NCBI GenBank assembly: GCA_016785225.1
Contig: JAFBJZ010000638.1
Span: 1-64,000, forward strand
DNA length: 64,000 nt
Origin: Psettodes erumei
Lineage: Eukaryota; Chordata; Actinopteri; Pleuronectiformes; Psettodidae
Direction: 5' to 3'
Under the pieces are notes generated by a model that did no database searches, was not told where the DNA came from, and saw only the letters and a program-made list of their open reading frames with translations. The translations under genes were made by a program, and so were the position numbers. This document shows positions 1-11,852 of this stretch, piece by piece (position 1 is the stretch's first letter; each line of letters begins with the position of its first letter).

Positions 1-845
1 TGTATGTCATAAAAAATGAAAAAAACGACATAGTATAGTATGTCAAAAAATGCCAAAAATGACAAAATTTATTATGCCCTGAAAACGCATCAAAACATCA
101 AAGAACGCTGTTTTATGAACACCCCATAGCATAATAGCCCTTAAAAATGCAGAAAAAGGCTAAAAAGGTCATATTAATGTATGTCATAAAAATGAAAAAA
201 ACGACATAGTATAGTATGTCGAAAAATGCCAAAAATGACAAAATTTATTATGCCCTGAAAACGCATCAAAACATCAAAGAATGCTGTTTTATGAACACCC
301 CATAGCATAATAGCCCTTAAAAATGCAGAAAAAGGCCAAAAAAGGTCATATTATGTATGTCATAAAAATGAAAAAAACGACATAGTATAGTATGTCGAAA
401 AAAAATGACAAAAATGACAAAATTTATTATGCCCTGAAAACGCATCAAAACATCAAAGAACGCTGTTTTATGAACACCCCATAGCATAATAGCCCTTAAA
501 AATGCAGAAAAAGGCCTAAAAGGTCATATAAATGTATGTCATAAAAATGAAAAAAACGACATAGTATAGTATGTCGAAAAATGCCAAAAATGACAAAATT
601 TATTTTGCCCTGAAAACGCATCAAAACATCAAAGAACGCTGTTTTATGAACACCCCATAGCATAATAGCCCTTAAAAATGCAGAAAAAGGCCAAAAAAGG
701 TCATATTATGTATGTCATAAAAAATAAAAAAAACGACATAGTATAGTATGTCGAAAAATGCCAAAAATGACAAAATTTATTATGCCCTGAAAACGCATCA
801 AAACATCAAAGAACGCTGTTTTATGAACACCCCATAGCATAATTC
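1..845. repeat. Tandem satellite, about 177-bp unit, ~4.8 copies
   Basis: A unit opening with TGTATGTCAT recurs at about 1, 178, 354, 533 and 709, giving periods of 176-179 bp. The last copy breaks off near 842. Units are nearly identical, differing by single bases and by one- to three-base A-run changes. Each carries an imperfect inverted repeat (CGACATA ... TATGTCG) and ends with a block containing CCCCATAGCATAA. No coding frame is maintained. It continues off the left edge, so the true array size is unknown. It could be a local satellite or the internal tandem repeat of a non-autonomous transposon. Confidence 0.9.
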
Positions 846-2360
846 ACACTATGACATTTTCATGTTTTTTTTGATGCCTTGCTGTACTATATAAATATAT
901 TTAAATCCTGTTGAACTAACAGCTTATTGAGTACACACACCTGGAACAGTAAATTGTTGATTCAACAATTTACAGTACCATGGGACCTTATGGGAGGTGT
1001 GTATTGATACTTGATGCTTTATTTTCTTGGCAAGTGGTAAACCAACTGCATTTATACACTGCTTCACTTGTGTTTTCATTAGTGAGGTTCATGAGGCTAA
1101 AAACTTCTCTATGGTTGTCTCTCGTGGATATTAAAGGAAGTTTAGTTTACTCAACCTATTTAAAAGCTACTCAGGAAGTCTTTTGGCTCTGACACAGTAA
1201 CATGGTTAAATTTCACTTTTATTTCTTTCTGGACAGTCCTTTCCTTCACTGGTTAAATACAACATCACAAGTGGCCACACCAAAGCCCTGGAGGACTTGT
1301 CAGAGCAGCATTATACAACAGCTTAATCACAATTTGAACAGCTTGGTTCATCGATTTGGTTGGGCTTTAAGAAAGTTTTTCCTAGAAAGTTAGAAAGTGA
1401 TGAGGAACTGAGGAGCACACTACAAAAAATGCCCAGAAAAGTCACTGTGAAAAAGGATAGTTTGATTGTAAAGACACAAAGGAATTTTGTCAGTCAGCTT
1501 GGTGAGAGACATGTTATTTGCCTCCTTTTGTTTCTTTAAATGCCAGTTTTTCTCATCCTGCCTTCAACAATAATGAAATATTGTGCTGCATTTAGCATTG
1601 TTTGTAGTGTTGCCTCTAAACTATCTCACACTTATAACTTGAAGGATGACCGAATCAGCGAGCAGAACAGCAGAAATGAACATTTTTCCAAAAAAGCATC
1701 TGTGGATTTAGAAACTGCTCCCTCAACAGTTTTGTGACATTGCAGGGTTTGGATCTGAGAATACGAACACTGGCATCATCTCCTGTTCTACCAGTTCCCC
1801 CCTTATTTAAAAAATAAAATAAAACATAATGGAAGAAATAATGTGTGTATTTACATAGATATCGGCACAGAGTATACACCCATACATTAACAGTAGCCAT
1901 GAATCTGCACACACCCAGACAGTGCATTTACCTACCAGGACAACCCATTTTGGTGGCAAAATCTCACAGTCAGTTGTTCTGAAGTCACTACAATCTACGG
2001 TCTTGACAGTCACAGACATGAGGGTTCATTGAAATGATTCATCAAATCAAATTTTAAATATTACAATGTGCTTATGACAGTTTACAAGCTTACTGTTGTT
2101 GCAGTGCAGAGATACTGGACACCAACATGGACTACTTTGCTGGCTATTATGGCAGCACAGTTGGTTCTTTCAGTTTCTCCCAGACAAGCTTGTACTGCAG
2201 GGGCACTGCAAGGTTGTGCCTAAATGTTCACTGTTTCTCATTAACAGTTTATGTACAAAAATTTCTGGATAAGTGGTAAAAACACATAAGCAATCTGAGG
2301 TCAAAGATACAAGCATATTTTTTTTTAACATTTTGCCCCAGTGTATCTGTTCCTATGTAC
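846..2360. other. Intergenic sequence, no gene seen
   Basis: AT-rich unique-looking sequence between the satellite and the selenoi 3' end. Only short unsupported frames occur. The one structured element is a perfect 12-bp-arm palindrome at 949-973. Nothing else could be assigned. Confidence 0.6.
949..973. repeat. Perfect short palindrome (12-bp arms, 1-nt centre)
   Basis: The arm GTAAATTGTTGA (949-960) is followed by one T and its exact reverse complement (962-973). The symmetry stops at both outer ends. It lies about 100 bp beyond the satellite edge. Confidence 0.8.
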
Positions 2361-2761
2361 CTCTTGATTTATTAAGTATGATGATTATTACTGTGACTGT
2401 AATTCACATTCAGACTTTACTTTCTGTCAGAAAACCGACACAGCTCCCAGATGAACTTGCCATTTACAAGGGAAGTGCACAGCTTTTCTAACAGTTGTTA
2501 TTCTGGTTTATTTCAACATTCCTTCCTAAACACTGAAACTGCCGTACATCTGTCTTTTTGTTGTCAGGTGAAACTGAGGGGTGACAGGTAAACCTGAGCT
2601 CCACCAGACTCTGTGGACTACATTTTTCCAGTTTGGTTGACAACTATGACTTGAAACTGTTAATGAAGACTCACGACTCACTTAGACTTGGCTCCAAAAT
2701 GAGCATCTAGATTTCAATGAGGTCAAGCTTGAATTGTCAAACTTTGTAGCTTGAACTTTTC

Positions 2762-2786
2762 TTTTTTTTTTTTTTTTTTTTTTTTT
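2762..2786. repeat. Homopolymer T25 (A25 on minus strand)
   Basis: An uninterrupted 25-base T-run. On the minus (selenoi) strand it is poly(A), so it could be an old retroposon tail or an internal priming site. Confidence 0.85.
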
Positions 2787-3214
2787 AGGTAAATCTCATT
2801 ACAGATAGATATGACTGTTGACTTATCAACAATAAGGCCAAAAGGGATTTGACAATGTCAGATTACACACATACAAACTTATTTCCTCCACACGAATCAC
2901 ATTGATAAAGTGTTTAAGTTGTAATATTAAATAAATGACAGATTTTCTCAACTTTTTTGGCCCTGCAGTGAAAACCAGCTTGATGAGATGCCAAGTCCAG
3001 TCTGCAGCCAAGACTAAGTATCCATCTTCACCATGGAAACATAACTGGAATCACGCAGAGGAACAGTGTTCAAAAAAACGGAAAAAAAAAATACAAAAAA
3101 ATGCAGCAATACGCAAGCTTTCTAACAGACAGTATAAAAGGTGTGAAAACAGTATCTGTGTGTGAGCAGGAGAGTGTGACACCAGGCAGTGTTGTGGCGT
3201 TTGCGGTGTCCAGT

Positions 3215-3287
3215 GCAGCGGCTTGTTCCCTCAGAGTGCGTCCGCTCCATTTATGGTTTTTGGATACACTCTTCATTCAAGCGCTGC
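3215..3287 (-). promoter_or_regulatory. selenoi: SECIS element (type II) of selenoi
   Basis: This is the RNA signal that recodes UGA as selenocysteine. On the minus strand, helix I pairs GCAGCGCTTG (3287-3278) with CAAG-C-CGCTGC (3225-3215), ten pairs with one bulged C. The quartet then follows: ATGA (3276-3273) faces TGA (3233-3231), allowing the tandem sheared G.A pairs. Helix II pairs GAGTGT-A-TCC (3271-3262) with GGA-C-GCACTC (3243-3234), nine pairs and one A.C mismatch. Exactly 11 nt separate the ATGA from the unpaired A-run (3261-3257). A small extra helix, CCAT/ATGG (3256-3253 with 3250-3247), caps the loop and makes it type II. Every canonical part is present. It lies about 1.1 kb past the stop codon, which is within the range known for eukaryotic SECIS elements. 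Confidence 0.93.
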
Positions 3288-3669
3288 GCAACTAAACCAC
3301 GCACCATTACCATGGCAACAGATCAACAAACAATACCCCAGTAAATGCATATTTTAAAAAAAAATATTAGAGAGAAACAGAACAAATCAGCATGAAGACA
3401 CGACACCTCAAAGGATAGGGAGAGCTGGAAGGCCAGTGCTCAGACAGAGGTCAAAGGGTTAGTAGAAGTGAAGTTCAAAAGATCGGAGGTTATCCTGGTC
3501 AATTCTTGCCCTGGTTGGTCAGTATTAAACTTTTTCCCTATGACAGCCGTCATTCCAGAGCTGAATGTGGGATTAATTAGAAGGAAACTAAGATGTTTTA
3601 CATGATCAATATTTTTTTAAAGTTTAATGTCATTAAAAATAAAATGCCTCAAACCCCATTACACATATA

Positions 3670-3670
<1 letters not shown>

Positions 3671-3722
<52 letters not shown>
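3671..3722. repeat. (TA)n microsatellite
   Basis: A TGTGTG lead-in is followed by an almost pure TA tract inside the selenoi 3' UTR. Confidence 0.95.
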
Positions 3723-3951
3723 GTTATTAACATATATCACTGTGATTTCCAACTGAAATCATCTGATGACAAACTGACTGAACCTTTAAACTTTGGACAC
3801 AGCTGTGGAGGTGTGAGCCACATCTGGCCAGAGTTCAGAAGTTTGGTCAAGTTGGAAACAGCGTGACTTTAGTCTTTCCTGTTAATTCAATAAACTGAAA
3901 TGGCGTTTCCCCAAGGCGTATTATACATTCATAATACTATGTGAGTGCAAC

Positions 3952-3978
3952 TGTGTGTGTGTGTGTGTGTGTGTGTGT
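3952..3978. repeat. (TG)n microsatellite
   Basis: About 13 TG units; smaller TG clusters continue to about 4075. Confidence 0.95.
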
Positions 3979-4384
3979 TTGTGTGGCTGTGTTTTTAATG
4001 AAGTACCTGCCACAAGATTTAAATGATCTGCATGAAAGCAGAAGAATGTGTGTATGTGTATGCATCTGTGTGTTTTCATGGCTCGTCTGGGCTCTTGTCC
4101 TCACGACTGAAGCACATTTCCGTAGGAAACAATTGCCCCTCATTGGCTCAACGACGTTAGCCAATCACCATTGACGGAAGCCAGAGCCCCTGGGTCCACC
4201 CCAAGACTGGCATTCGGCTGGTTAGGAATGCGAGTGCGCGCTGTTTCATTATGAGTGTTTGGTGACTGTGGAAAAGAGGGCCATGGTCCATTCCACTTGC
4301 GCTGTTCTCAAGGATGGAGGGAAGGGGATGCGGTTTCCGTGGTGATGAGGGTGAAGTGTCGGTAAGGTCGAGGAGGGGAGGATC

Positions 4385-6762
4385 TTAAACCTCCGCTCCT
4401 TTCAAGCCGATTCGTTCCTCCTCCTGTCAGTCACTGCTGGGCTTCTTCAAGGAGAAAGCGAAGATGCTGAAGTGGTTGCTGAGCTGCTGTACCTAGCAAT
4501 GGAAAAAAGACCAAACCATCACCATTATTTCATATCTCATTCATATTGATTTATCAGCACAAATCTAAAAAAGTAATTCTCTCTTTCATTCTTGTGTCCA
4601 GGTGCATGCAAATAAATTGCCTCTGAACTCACTGTAAATGAAAAATCCCAAAATGTCAATTATCCACATGTGTGCTCTTACCACTGACACGCCGTAGTGT
4701 ATGTGTGCTAGTATGACAGCAGCTGTCCACAGATACAGCAGTAGCGTTTCGTTGGTGACCACCCCCGTAACCGCTAACAACACCACAACCGACATGGGCA
4801 GCAACAGCCAGCTGAGGGCCTGGCAACGTGTGTTGCTCATCTGACACACAATCAGCTTACACTGCAAGTAAAATACAAAGGAAAACAGGAGGGTTCTGTT
4901 ATAATCGTTAATCTCTAAAAAGCGTATGTGTGTGTGTGTGTGTGAGAAAAATCAGCAGACTCTCACCGTGACATTAGCGAATGCTGTTCCCACCATGAGG
5001 TAGAAGATCCTGGGCTGCAGCTCGAGGATGTTGGATGGAGAGCACACCACCCAAACGGTGGACAAGACGAAGAGGAGGACGGGAGAGAGGAAGGGCAGAA
5101 ACGCTTCATACAGGTTGCTGTGTTTCAGTGTGTTACTGCGGTAAGCCCTGCAACGATACACGAGGGTAAAAAATGTTCAGCACACTGCCAGCAGACAACA
5201 CCACAGTATAATAAAACGCTGAGGAAAACTGAACTCACTTCAGGACATTGTAGAGGCTCATGGGTAAGGTCACAGTGAAGGAACAGGCTGCAAATTGAAA
5301 ACAATTACTACTGTGGCTGCTTTGGCAAAGTGAATCAGTGCATTCAGAGTGTCCAGTCACAGCTCACCGACGATCATAAAGGTGAAAAGGTCTCTGTACA
5401 TGAAGTGGAACAGGATCGGCTGGTACCACGTTTCCACGCCGACCACAGCGGTGACCAAGTAAACAAGAGAGATGGTCTGGTAGGAGAAGTGACATCAAGT
5501 CATTAGAGGGCTGGTAGAATAACAGGAACTGACGTTCATGTTGGTGTGCGTCTTTACCACTTGGCTGACGTCATATCCCCAGGGCAGGAAGAGGACGCCG
5601 GTGTTATATTTCTCCCAGTGAGACAGGATGAAGGAGAACAGCACCACCCACAGGATGTAATACAGTGTGGCCACGCCGACGCCGCTCTCGCCGCGCCCGA
5701 AAATGGAGTACACGGTGGCGACGAAGAAGATGCACGCCCAGCTGTCCAGGCCGTGGTCAAAAAGCTCCCCCAGCGGCGTGGAGGAGTTGGTGCGCCGCGC
5801 CTGTTTGCCGTCGACACCGTCTGCACACAAGAAAGAGGCGTGGATCGTTACGTGCACCACATGTCTACACGAACATTTATATAGAAACGTATGAGCCTTT
5901 TTTTAAAAAAACGTGTTGTCATAATTCAGCCCACGCCCACAGAACTGCACACAAGTCTTTGGAAGCAGCCACATTCCTGCTTCCCACCACCGGAATCACT
6001 GTCACAACCTCTGATACCGGACTGCACTCATACCATCCACACATGGAAGCAGTCTGCAAACACATCCTCGCAAGAACTGCCATGTGGAAGGATGTTTTAT
6101 TTGAATGTGTCACATGAGGGTCAGCAAGATTTTACACACAGAGTTCACAGAGTTCACGTCTATGCACAGGAAAACCACACAAACAGAGGAGGCAGTGACA
6201 GTAAATCTGCATGCATTTGACTCCAGTTAGATGCGCCAGAGTTCACCGCCTCGCCTCCCGGAGGTGTAGTGGGAATAAGAAGGCGAAACACTGACGACCC
6301 CCAGAGACGTGCCAGCACCCATTGCCCATGGGGAGGTCGGGTGACAGGTTAGGGCTGTAGCCTTGCAGCAAGTTTGTTGCGCTTGGCTTGGAGGGGTGCT
6401 CATAGGTGCACACTTGCATTAAGGCACCGGTGGAGGTGCGTCAGGCAGCAATGCCCAGCAGGAAGACCATCGAAAATTTCAAACACAGGTCCAAATGACG
6501 CTTCGTGTTACGACTTGCTGTGGAAGTACTCCTCTGAGTAAGCGACTAATCCTGTTTAAAGCCCAGGACGTAGAGTAATACAATAACACAATTAAATGCA
6601 TCCACGCCTCAAGGATGTTGCACACACTGACCAGCAACCCCCCCGCCCATACTGGTTATCAATATAGTCTGATAGCTTTATGCTTTTTAGTTAGCTCTTG
6701 AGAGCCACTGCATGAAAAGAATATCCCCTTGAGCCTCTTAAAATAGTCAGAGAGGGGGAAAA

Positions 6763-6793
<31 letters not shown>

Positions 6794-9700
6794 CTGGGGT
6801 AACAGGGGTTAGGACTCACCGAGCGTATAGGCCAAGAAGTTGAAGATCCCAGCAGCAACCCAGACCCAACTAGGCACGTGTTCGTGTCCTGCAGCTGAGA
6901 TGCAGATAATGTAAATACACATCACACCACACAAGGACACATGAAAAATGTGAGAGGCACACAGTGTACACAGTGTAACAGAACTCAGTAAGCACACATC
7001 CTATTCCTTTAACATAACTGTTTAGCCAAAACCTTTGAAGAGCGAAGCAACTTTATTTGAAAAAGCAGGAATGTTTGATGAAATAAACTACACTGAAAGC
7101 TCCATAATTAAGAAGCAAATGCAACAAAAGTTTAGTTCACCCTTCACTAGTGAAGTCTGTTTGTATGTTTTCATTTCAGCTTTATTGTTCTGCATAATAA
7201 ACATCCAATTAAAGATCATTTCTATCTAAGAATAGCTGCAGCAGATGACCTGCGGTTCAGCCTGCTGATTCAATGAAACTAATGAAATAATGGAAATCTA
7301 ACAGCTCTATTCAAGAGCTCCATTCAAATGTTTCTCATATGAAAAGAATATCTATTCCATGTAAAAACAGCATGCTGGGTTGTCAGACAACACAACACAA
7401 CAACAAAAGGAAATGGTTGTCAGTGGAGAAAAACAACTTGGATTTCATCATGTCAAGGTAAGGTAGGCTGAAAGCTCTAGTGAGGTCTTGTGGAAGCAGT
7501 TTCATCACTTAATACCATGTGGAGCCATATGCATTTAATTGCCACACCAGCCAAAATTGAGAAACCTGTGGTGTTCATGGGATTATTTTTATAACGTTGT
7601 TCACGGTTGTTTTTGTCATGTTTTTTTTGTTTTTAAATATAATGCAGTTATTGTTACATCACACAGTTTTGAATGCTCAGTTTTGTTGTTTTGTATACTC
7701 TAATTTAGGCTGCTAAGTTTCACCTTACTCTCTTAACCTATTAATATCCAAGATAAAAAAAATGTTCAAACTGGAATAAAAAAAAAAGAAGTAGAGCAAA
7801 TTCTATGAACCATTAACATGTCTGTAGAATTTGGTTGAGCTATTCGTGTGAGGACTGACTCCTGACGGCCCATATTGTTGTGAGGTCATTTTGAACTGCA
7901 TTTGTAATGATTGTTTAGGTTAGGACTTTGACTTTCATAAACAAAGTTACATGCCTCTGGTTTGCTCACTGTCTTTTTGACTGAACACAGCCTGTCGTAA
8001 GTTTTATGAGAAAATAAAGCGAGCGCTCTTTCACGAGCCGGGGGGGTGGGGGTATGGGGTGGCGAGCGCGGGGGACCTACCAGAGGCAGTGAAGTTGTAG
8101 TCGTAGAAGGCCAACATGAGGAAGTTTAACACGAGGAACATGAAGCCTGTGAATGTAATGAGGTTTGGAGCCAACCATGTTGGTAGAAACTGTTGAGAAG
8201 GACATGGACAAAAGAAAAACAGTGAATTAACATGACACTTAGCTCTTAAATGCAGTCTTGTTACAATAACAACACTGATTACATAATGCGACAGTAATTA
8301 TTTTTACAACACATTGTGGGCAGTTATCTGTTAGGCAGTGATGAGTTGAGGGAAAGGAAGACCAATTTTTTAAAATGAATGATTCAGGTTTCAGTCAGGC
8401 AGAGATTAATGTAAAATAAAGGCTTGATACAGATGATTACGTAAACATATCAGTGCGCAAACGAGCCCTTTATGGGCAAAAGGGACTCATTTATCTAAAA
8501 GAGGAACACTTTGTGCGTGTTATCAGGTTCATGACTGCGTTCAAAACACCACAGGCCACAACAGTCCTTTACAATCCTGGACTGATGTGTTCTGACGCAG
8601 AGACAAAGGAGAAGGTGGCGGCTGTGTGCGTTGCGACTGTATCACAGCAGACGGGCGGAAAGAAACCTCATTAATGATGTAGCGCGCATACACACATGGA
8701 GCTGAACAGGTTTCTCACCTTCACTACAAAGTTCCAGAAAGGGTGCATGACGTAGACAGACAGGGGGTTGGAGTCCACTGCACTGTACTGCAAAGAGACA
8801 CAGAATTTAGTCAGTCAGGGTGTGACAATCATACGTCTACAGTTCATCTACTCTGGTGGCATTTTAAAAAAAAATTTGATCCTTCTCATTGCGTGTAAAC
8901 CAGGCCACGCGGCCTCACGTGTAACTTGTTTACTGGATAAATTTGGTAGCCTGTCTTCATGTAGATCAAAACAAACCTGATTCCACTCTCTGTAACTTTA
9001 TCCAGGCATGCAAAACAAGTGGGGGTGCTGCAGCGCAATGTACCTTCACTGGAGTTCATACTACTTAACAAGTGTGTGCGGCTGCTTGTTGTATAATGGT
9101 AAATGCTTAAGAGTAAATGCTGCTCCTCTGAATGTCAGGCTGTTTCCTCTTATTGATTTCAGCCTTAATTGTCATTTGCACTCCTGGTTCACTTGAAAGA
9201 GGATTGGAATCTGCATCTGCATATTGATTGCAAAAGGTTTAATCATTAATTTATTCTTTACTGCACTCTTCACTCATAGGAGCACTAAGCTCCCTGGAGT
9301 TCAAATTAAATGTGTTTACTGTGGAGCTACCATAGCAGTTAATATTAAAAACAGCCAACCAAGGGCGTGGATTAACACTGCAACACAGCACATTTTCATG
9401 TGCAGTCTGTACACAAGCTTGTGGCGGGCCTGCGCAATTAATCACCTAATCTATTATGAGGATTTCAATTTTCACAATTAACCACAGAGCTTCATTTAGA
9501 ATATCAGCTGTGGATTAACACAGTCCATGATGTGATGTAATATCAGGAGCGCGTTCCTCAAATCAGCAAAAACACAAGTAATCATCACCACATATTCAAA
9601 AACAAGACAGTGTAGACATGTTTCACACCCACATCTTGTGCAAACATGAATACACAAATGCCACGTGCAAACAGTGACAGAGTTACAGGTTGCTCTTGCA

Positions 9701-11350
9701 CCTCACCACAGCCCATGTTGAGTTTGGCAAAGGATGTGAGAGGCAGAAAGCTGGGTGACAGCGTCAAAAATAGGGGGAGGAAATGATGCGCTAATGTGGC
9801 TTTGCCTGGGACCATTTTGTGCACATTTTATGATAACAAGTGCCGTGTCAAAGGGAAACACAATCCTTTCATTCACTGTCATCTTCCGATCTCCTCCAGA
9901 AACTGATGCTGGGGGCACAGCAGCCAACACTTAAAGAGAAATTGTTGGATAATGGCGTCACATGAGAACTGCTCAAGGGAATATGTTTCTCACAGTAATC
10001 AAAGGAGGAGGAATTAGAGAAAGAGCCCCAGTGACCTATGCGTGAAACCTTTAAAGACAAGGAAAATAAATGTCCATTATACATCAAAAATATTTTACAT
10101 CAGAATAAACAGCTTATATTATCTGACAGATTGGTGTAAACTCTTACTAATAAACCAAAACCTATAGAGTGGCCAGTTAAATCTTCTTCCCTTATCAGAA
10201 CCAAATCATCTTTTAAGATGCTGATAAGAACTGCCACTCCTTTCTTCAGTCATCCACCGCCTCCATGTGTTGCCAAACTGATGACTACCTAATTTATGGC
10301 AATTAAGTTAATACTTCGTGGTTTGTGTGACTCAATGAGTTGGGACTGTTTTAAATCTTTTAAAAACAGTATTTTATGGTCACTAGATTGCCAAACTATG
10401 TAAGTAAAGGGATTTCACTTGTCTCTGCCCGTCTGTTGTGGGTGTTTCCCATCAGTCTACTGGTTCAAGTTGAGTGGTTTCCCCCTATATTTCTCCAATG
10501 CAGCAGCTACTTGATTTATCTTCATCTTCTGTGGTTGCAATAACAACACAACATCAGCAAATGAAAGATATGGCATGCTACACATGAAAGGAGACAGTTT
10601 GAAATGCGAGAAAAGCATTGGTCAACCCGAATTTTACAGCAAAACAGTGGTGGAGAAAAAGAGCTAACCATTAGCGCCACTGCGCCAACGTCAAGCACGA
10701 CATGACAAACCAGGAAACTTCCGGTAATCGCCTTCAAATTAAGTGCTCCACAAACCTCTTAGACGGACACTACACAAATCTGTTTAATATACCAAAATGG
10801 TTAAGTTTTATTGAAACGTCTTTGAATAATCTGTATAGTTCTTACCATGTTCGTGTTTAAGAATACTATCAACAGACTGCCCTTTAACAAAATGTCCTCG
10901 AATAAAACACCGATTTAATGTACTCCACTTCAACATTCACACCCCAAAATTGAAAGCTATTCAAGTAATGGTTTCCTTAAAATCTCAATGAACTATAATA
11001 TTTTAGCGACAGCATCACACAAGATACCATCAAAATGGACATGGAAAAGGCATGTTTTAGTTATAATTAACAGATCTCGTAGAAAACAAGCTGATGTAGA
11101 CCCTTCTAACTTTTATTTTTGAGGGAAATCCTCCCCAGCATCCGGTATCACTTTAGCTAACTCCGGATACCTTCACAGACACTTCTTTCCCAGCAAAGCA
11201 CCCTGCAGATCGTGACAGCTAGCTGTGAAACACATACACACTGTCGGCAAAGTGGTTAGCTGCTAACAGTCTTTTCCAAACCATTAATCATACCTTGTAT
11301 TTGTCGAAGCCCGCGAGCTGATCCTGAGTGACATATTCGTAAAGAGCCAT
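4385..11350 (-). CDS. selenoi: Selenoprotein I / ethanolaminephosphotransferase 1 (10 coding exons)
   Basis: This enzyme transfers phosphoethanolamine from CDP-ethanolamine to diacylglycerol or alkylacylglycerol, the last Kennedy-pathway step to phosphatidylethanolamine, in ER/Golgi membranes. Coding exons (minus strand): 11350-11294, 8787-8719, 8189-8081, 6888-6820, 5820-5558, 5476-5368, 5287-5239, 5147-4967, 4861-4682, 4492-4385. All junctions are GT-AG and the phases agree. The sum is 1194 nt, 397 residues, the length I recall for the human protein. The start context encodes MALYEYVTQDQLAGFDKYK, close to the vertebrate N-terminus. Exons 4-5 carry the full CDP-alcohol phosphotransferase motif DG-x2-AR-x8-G-x3-D-x3-D (DGKQAR ... 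GELFDHGLD). Multiple hydrophobic membrane segments follow. The penultimate residue block SSD-U is encoded by an in-frame TGA at 4429-4427, followed by QEEERIGLKGAEV and TAA (4387-4385). The frame therefore looks truncated to ordinary gene finders. It is head-to-head with ost4. Confidence 0.97.
4427..4429 (-). other. selenoi: Selenocysteine UGA codon of selenoi
   Basis: The last coding exon reads SSD, TGA, QEEERIGL and then 14 codons after the TGA reaches TAA at 4387-4385. The vertebrate protein has selenocysteine at this place, in an SDU context with an acidic stretch and IGL after it. The downstream SECIS at 3287-3215 supports recoding rather than termination. Confidence 0.95.
5821..6819 (-). 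other. selenoi intron 4, with a GC-rich block
   Basis: The intron separates the two halves of the catalytic-motif region (exon 4 ends 6820, exon 5 starts 5820). It holds an AC microsatellite at 6763-6790 and an unexplained GC-richer, repeat-free stretch at about 6230-6520. No exon could be supported in it. Confidence 0.7.
6763..6790. repeat. (AC)n microsatellite
   Basis: About 14 AC units in selenoi intron 4. Confidence 0.95.
6889..8080 (-). other. selenoi intron 3
   Basis: AT-rich intron between exon 3 (donor GTAGGT after 8081) and exon 4 (acceptor CAG before 6888). A G-run-rich patch lies at 8038-8070, just inside the donor. No other feature was seen. Confidence 0.75.
8788..11293 (-). other. 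selenoi intron 1
   Basis: A 2.5-kb intron between the 19-codon first exon (donor GTATGA) and exon 2 (acceptor TTTGCAG). I find no exon, RNA gene or obvious transposon in it. Short introns also occur at 8190-8718, 5477-5557, 5288-5367, 5148-5238, 4862-4966 and 4493-4681. Confidence 0.75.
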
Positions 11351-11852
11351 GGTGGTGCAGTCGGACTCAACGACGAGATCAGAATACCTATTGCCTCGGA
11401 AATGCAAATCCCCTAACGTTAGCTGCCGTGTCGGAATACCATCTAGTGCAGCCGCTTTCGTTCACGCCGGGTGATGAGGCGATGTCGAAACATTTGGGCC
11501 ACTCCTACGGGGCGTAAACGCTCAGCTGACAGGAGCTCACTACCGCCGCCTCTGGCTTGGATGACAAGGATAAAATAATGAGAAAAGATATTTCGTGGAC
11601 TGACCCTAAACTATACCGTGTTAATTAGTCATGCTGTCATTTGAGAAAACGAACAACGATAGCGGTTGTTGGCGCCGTTTATGTTCGTTAATTGAGCCCA
11701 GTGATCTGCTCTATTAAAACTACATCTGTGACGCTGTTAAACGTGACGTGGCCTTCCTCTCCTCCCGGAAATAAGACACATTTTGCTTGTTTGCTGCTGA
11801 GCAGCTGAAGAATCGCTGGAACCGAGGGTAAAAATCCAAGCTAAGGGATAAC
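11351..11852. promoter_or_regulatory. Divergent selenoi/ost4 promoter region and first untranslated exons
   Basis: The selenoi start codon (11350, minus) and the first ost4 donor (AAC then GTAAGT, exon end 11852, plus) are only 0.5 kb apart, so both transcripts must start here. The stretch is GC-richer than its flanks. It contains an ETS-like CCGGAA (about 11764-11770) and TGACGTGG at 11744-11751. No TATA box in a convincing position was seen. Exact start sites are unknown. Confidence 0.75.
11744..11751 (+). promoter_or_regulatory. UPR-type element TGACGTGG
   Basis: An exact match to the ATF6/XBP1 UPRE consensus TGACGTG(G/A), about 100 bp upstream of the ost4 first-exon donor. It would suit an ER glycosylation subunit, but an 8-bp match is weak evidence on its own. 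It also overlaps a CRE-like half site. Confidence 0.4.

Larger units (their letters stand above)
2368..4384 (-). other. selenoi: selenoi 3' untranslated region (approximate extent)
   Basis: The 3' UTR must reach at least to 3215 because it contains the SECIS element. Possible AATAAA poly(A) signals on the minus strand lie at 2512-2507 and 2373-2368, but which one is used cannot be told from sequence. The region includes a (TA)n tract at 3677-3722, a (TG)n tract at 3952-3978 and, at 2762-2786 (plus-strand T-run), a 25-base A tract on the transcript strand that might cause internal oligo-dT priming. Confidence 0.55.

Noticed and set aside
1..845. CRISPR-like array
   Set aside because: Whole units repeat with no unique spacers, and the DNA is eukaryotic.
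3743..3761. Hairpin TGATTTC/GAAATCA as a SECIS
   Set aside because: Its loop lacks the unpaired AA and there is no basal helix.
4142..4165. Hairpin ATTGGCT/AGCCAAT near the selenoi stop as a SECIS
   Set aside because: It has GTGA and TGAG flanks, but the inner helix is only 6-7 pairs and the A-A lies 6 nt from the quartet instead of about 11. The 3287-3215 element fits far better.
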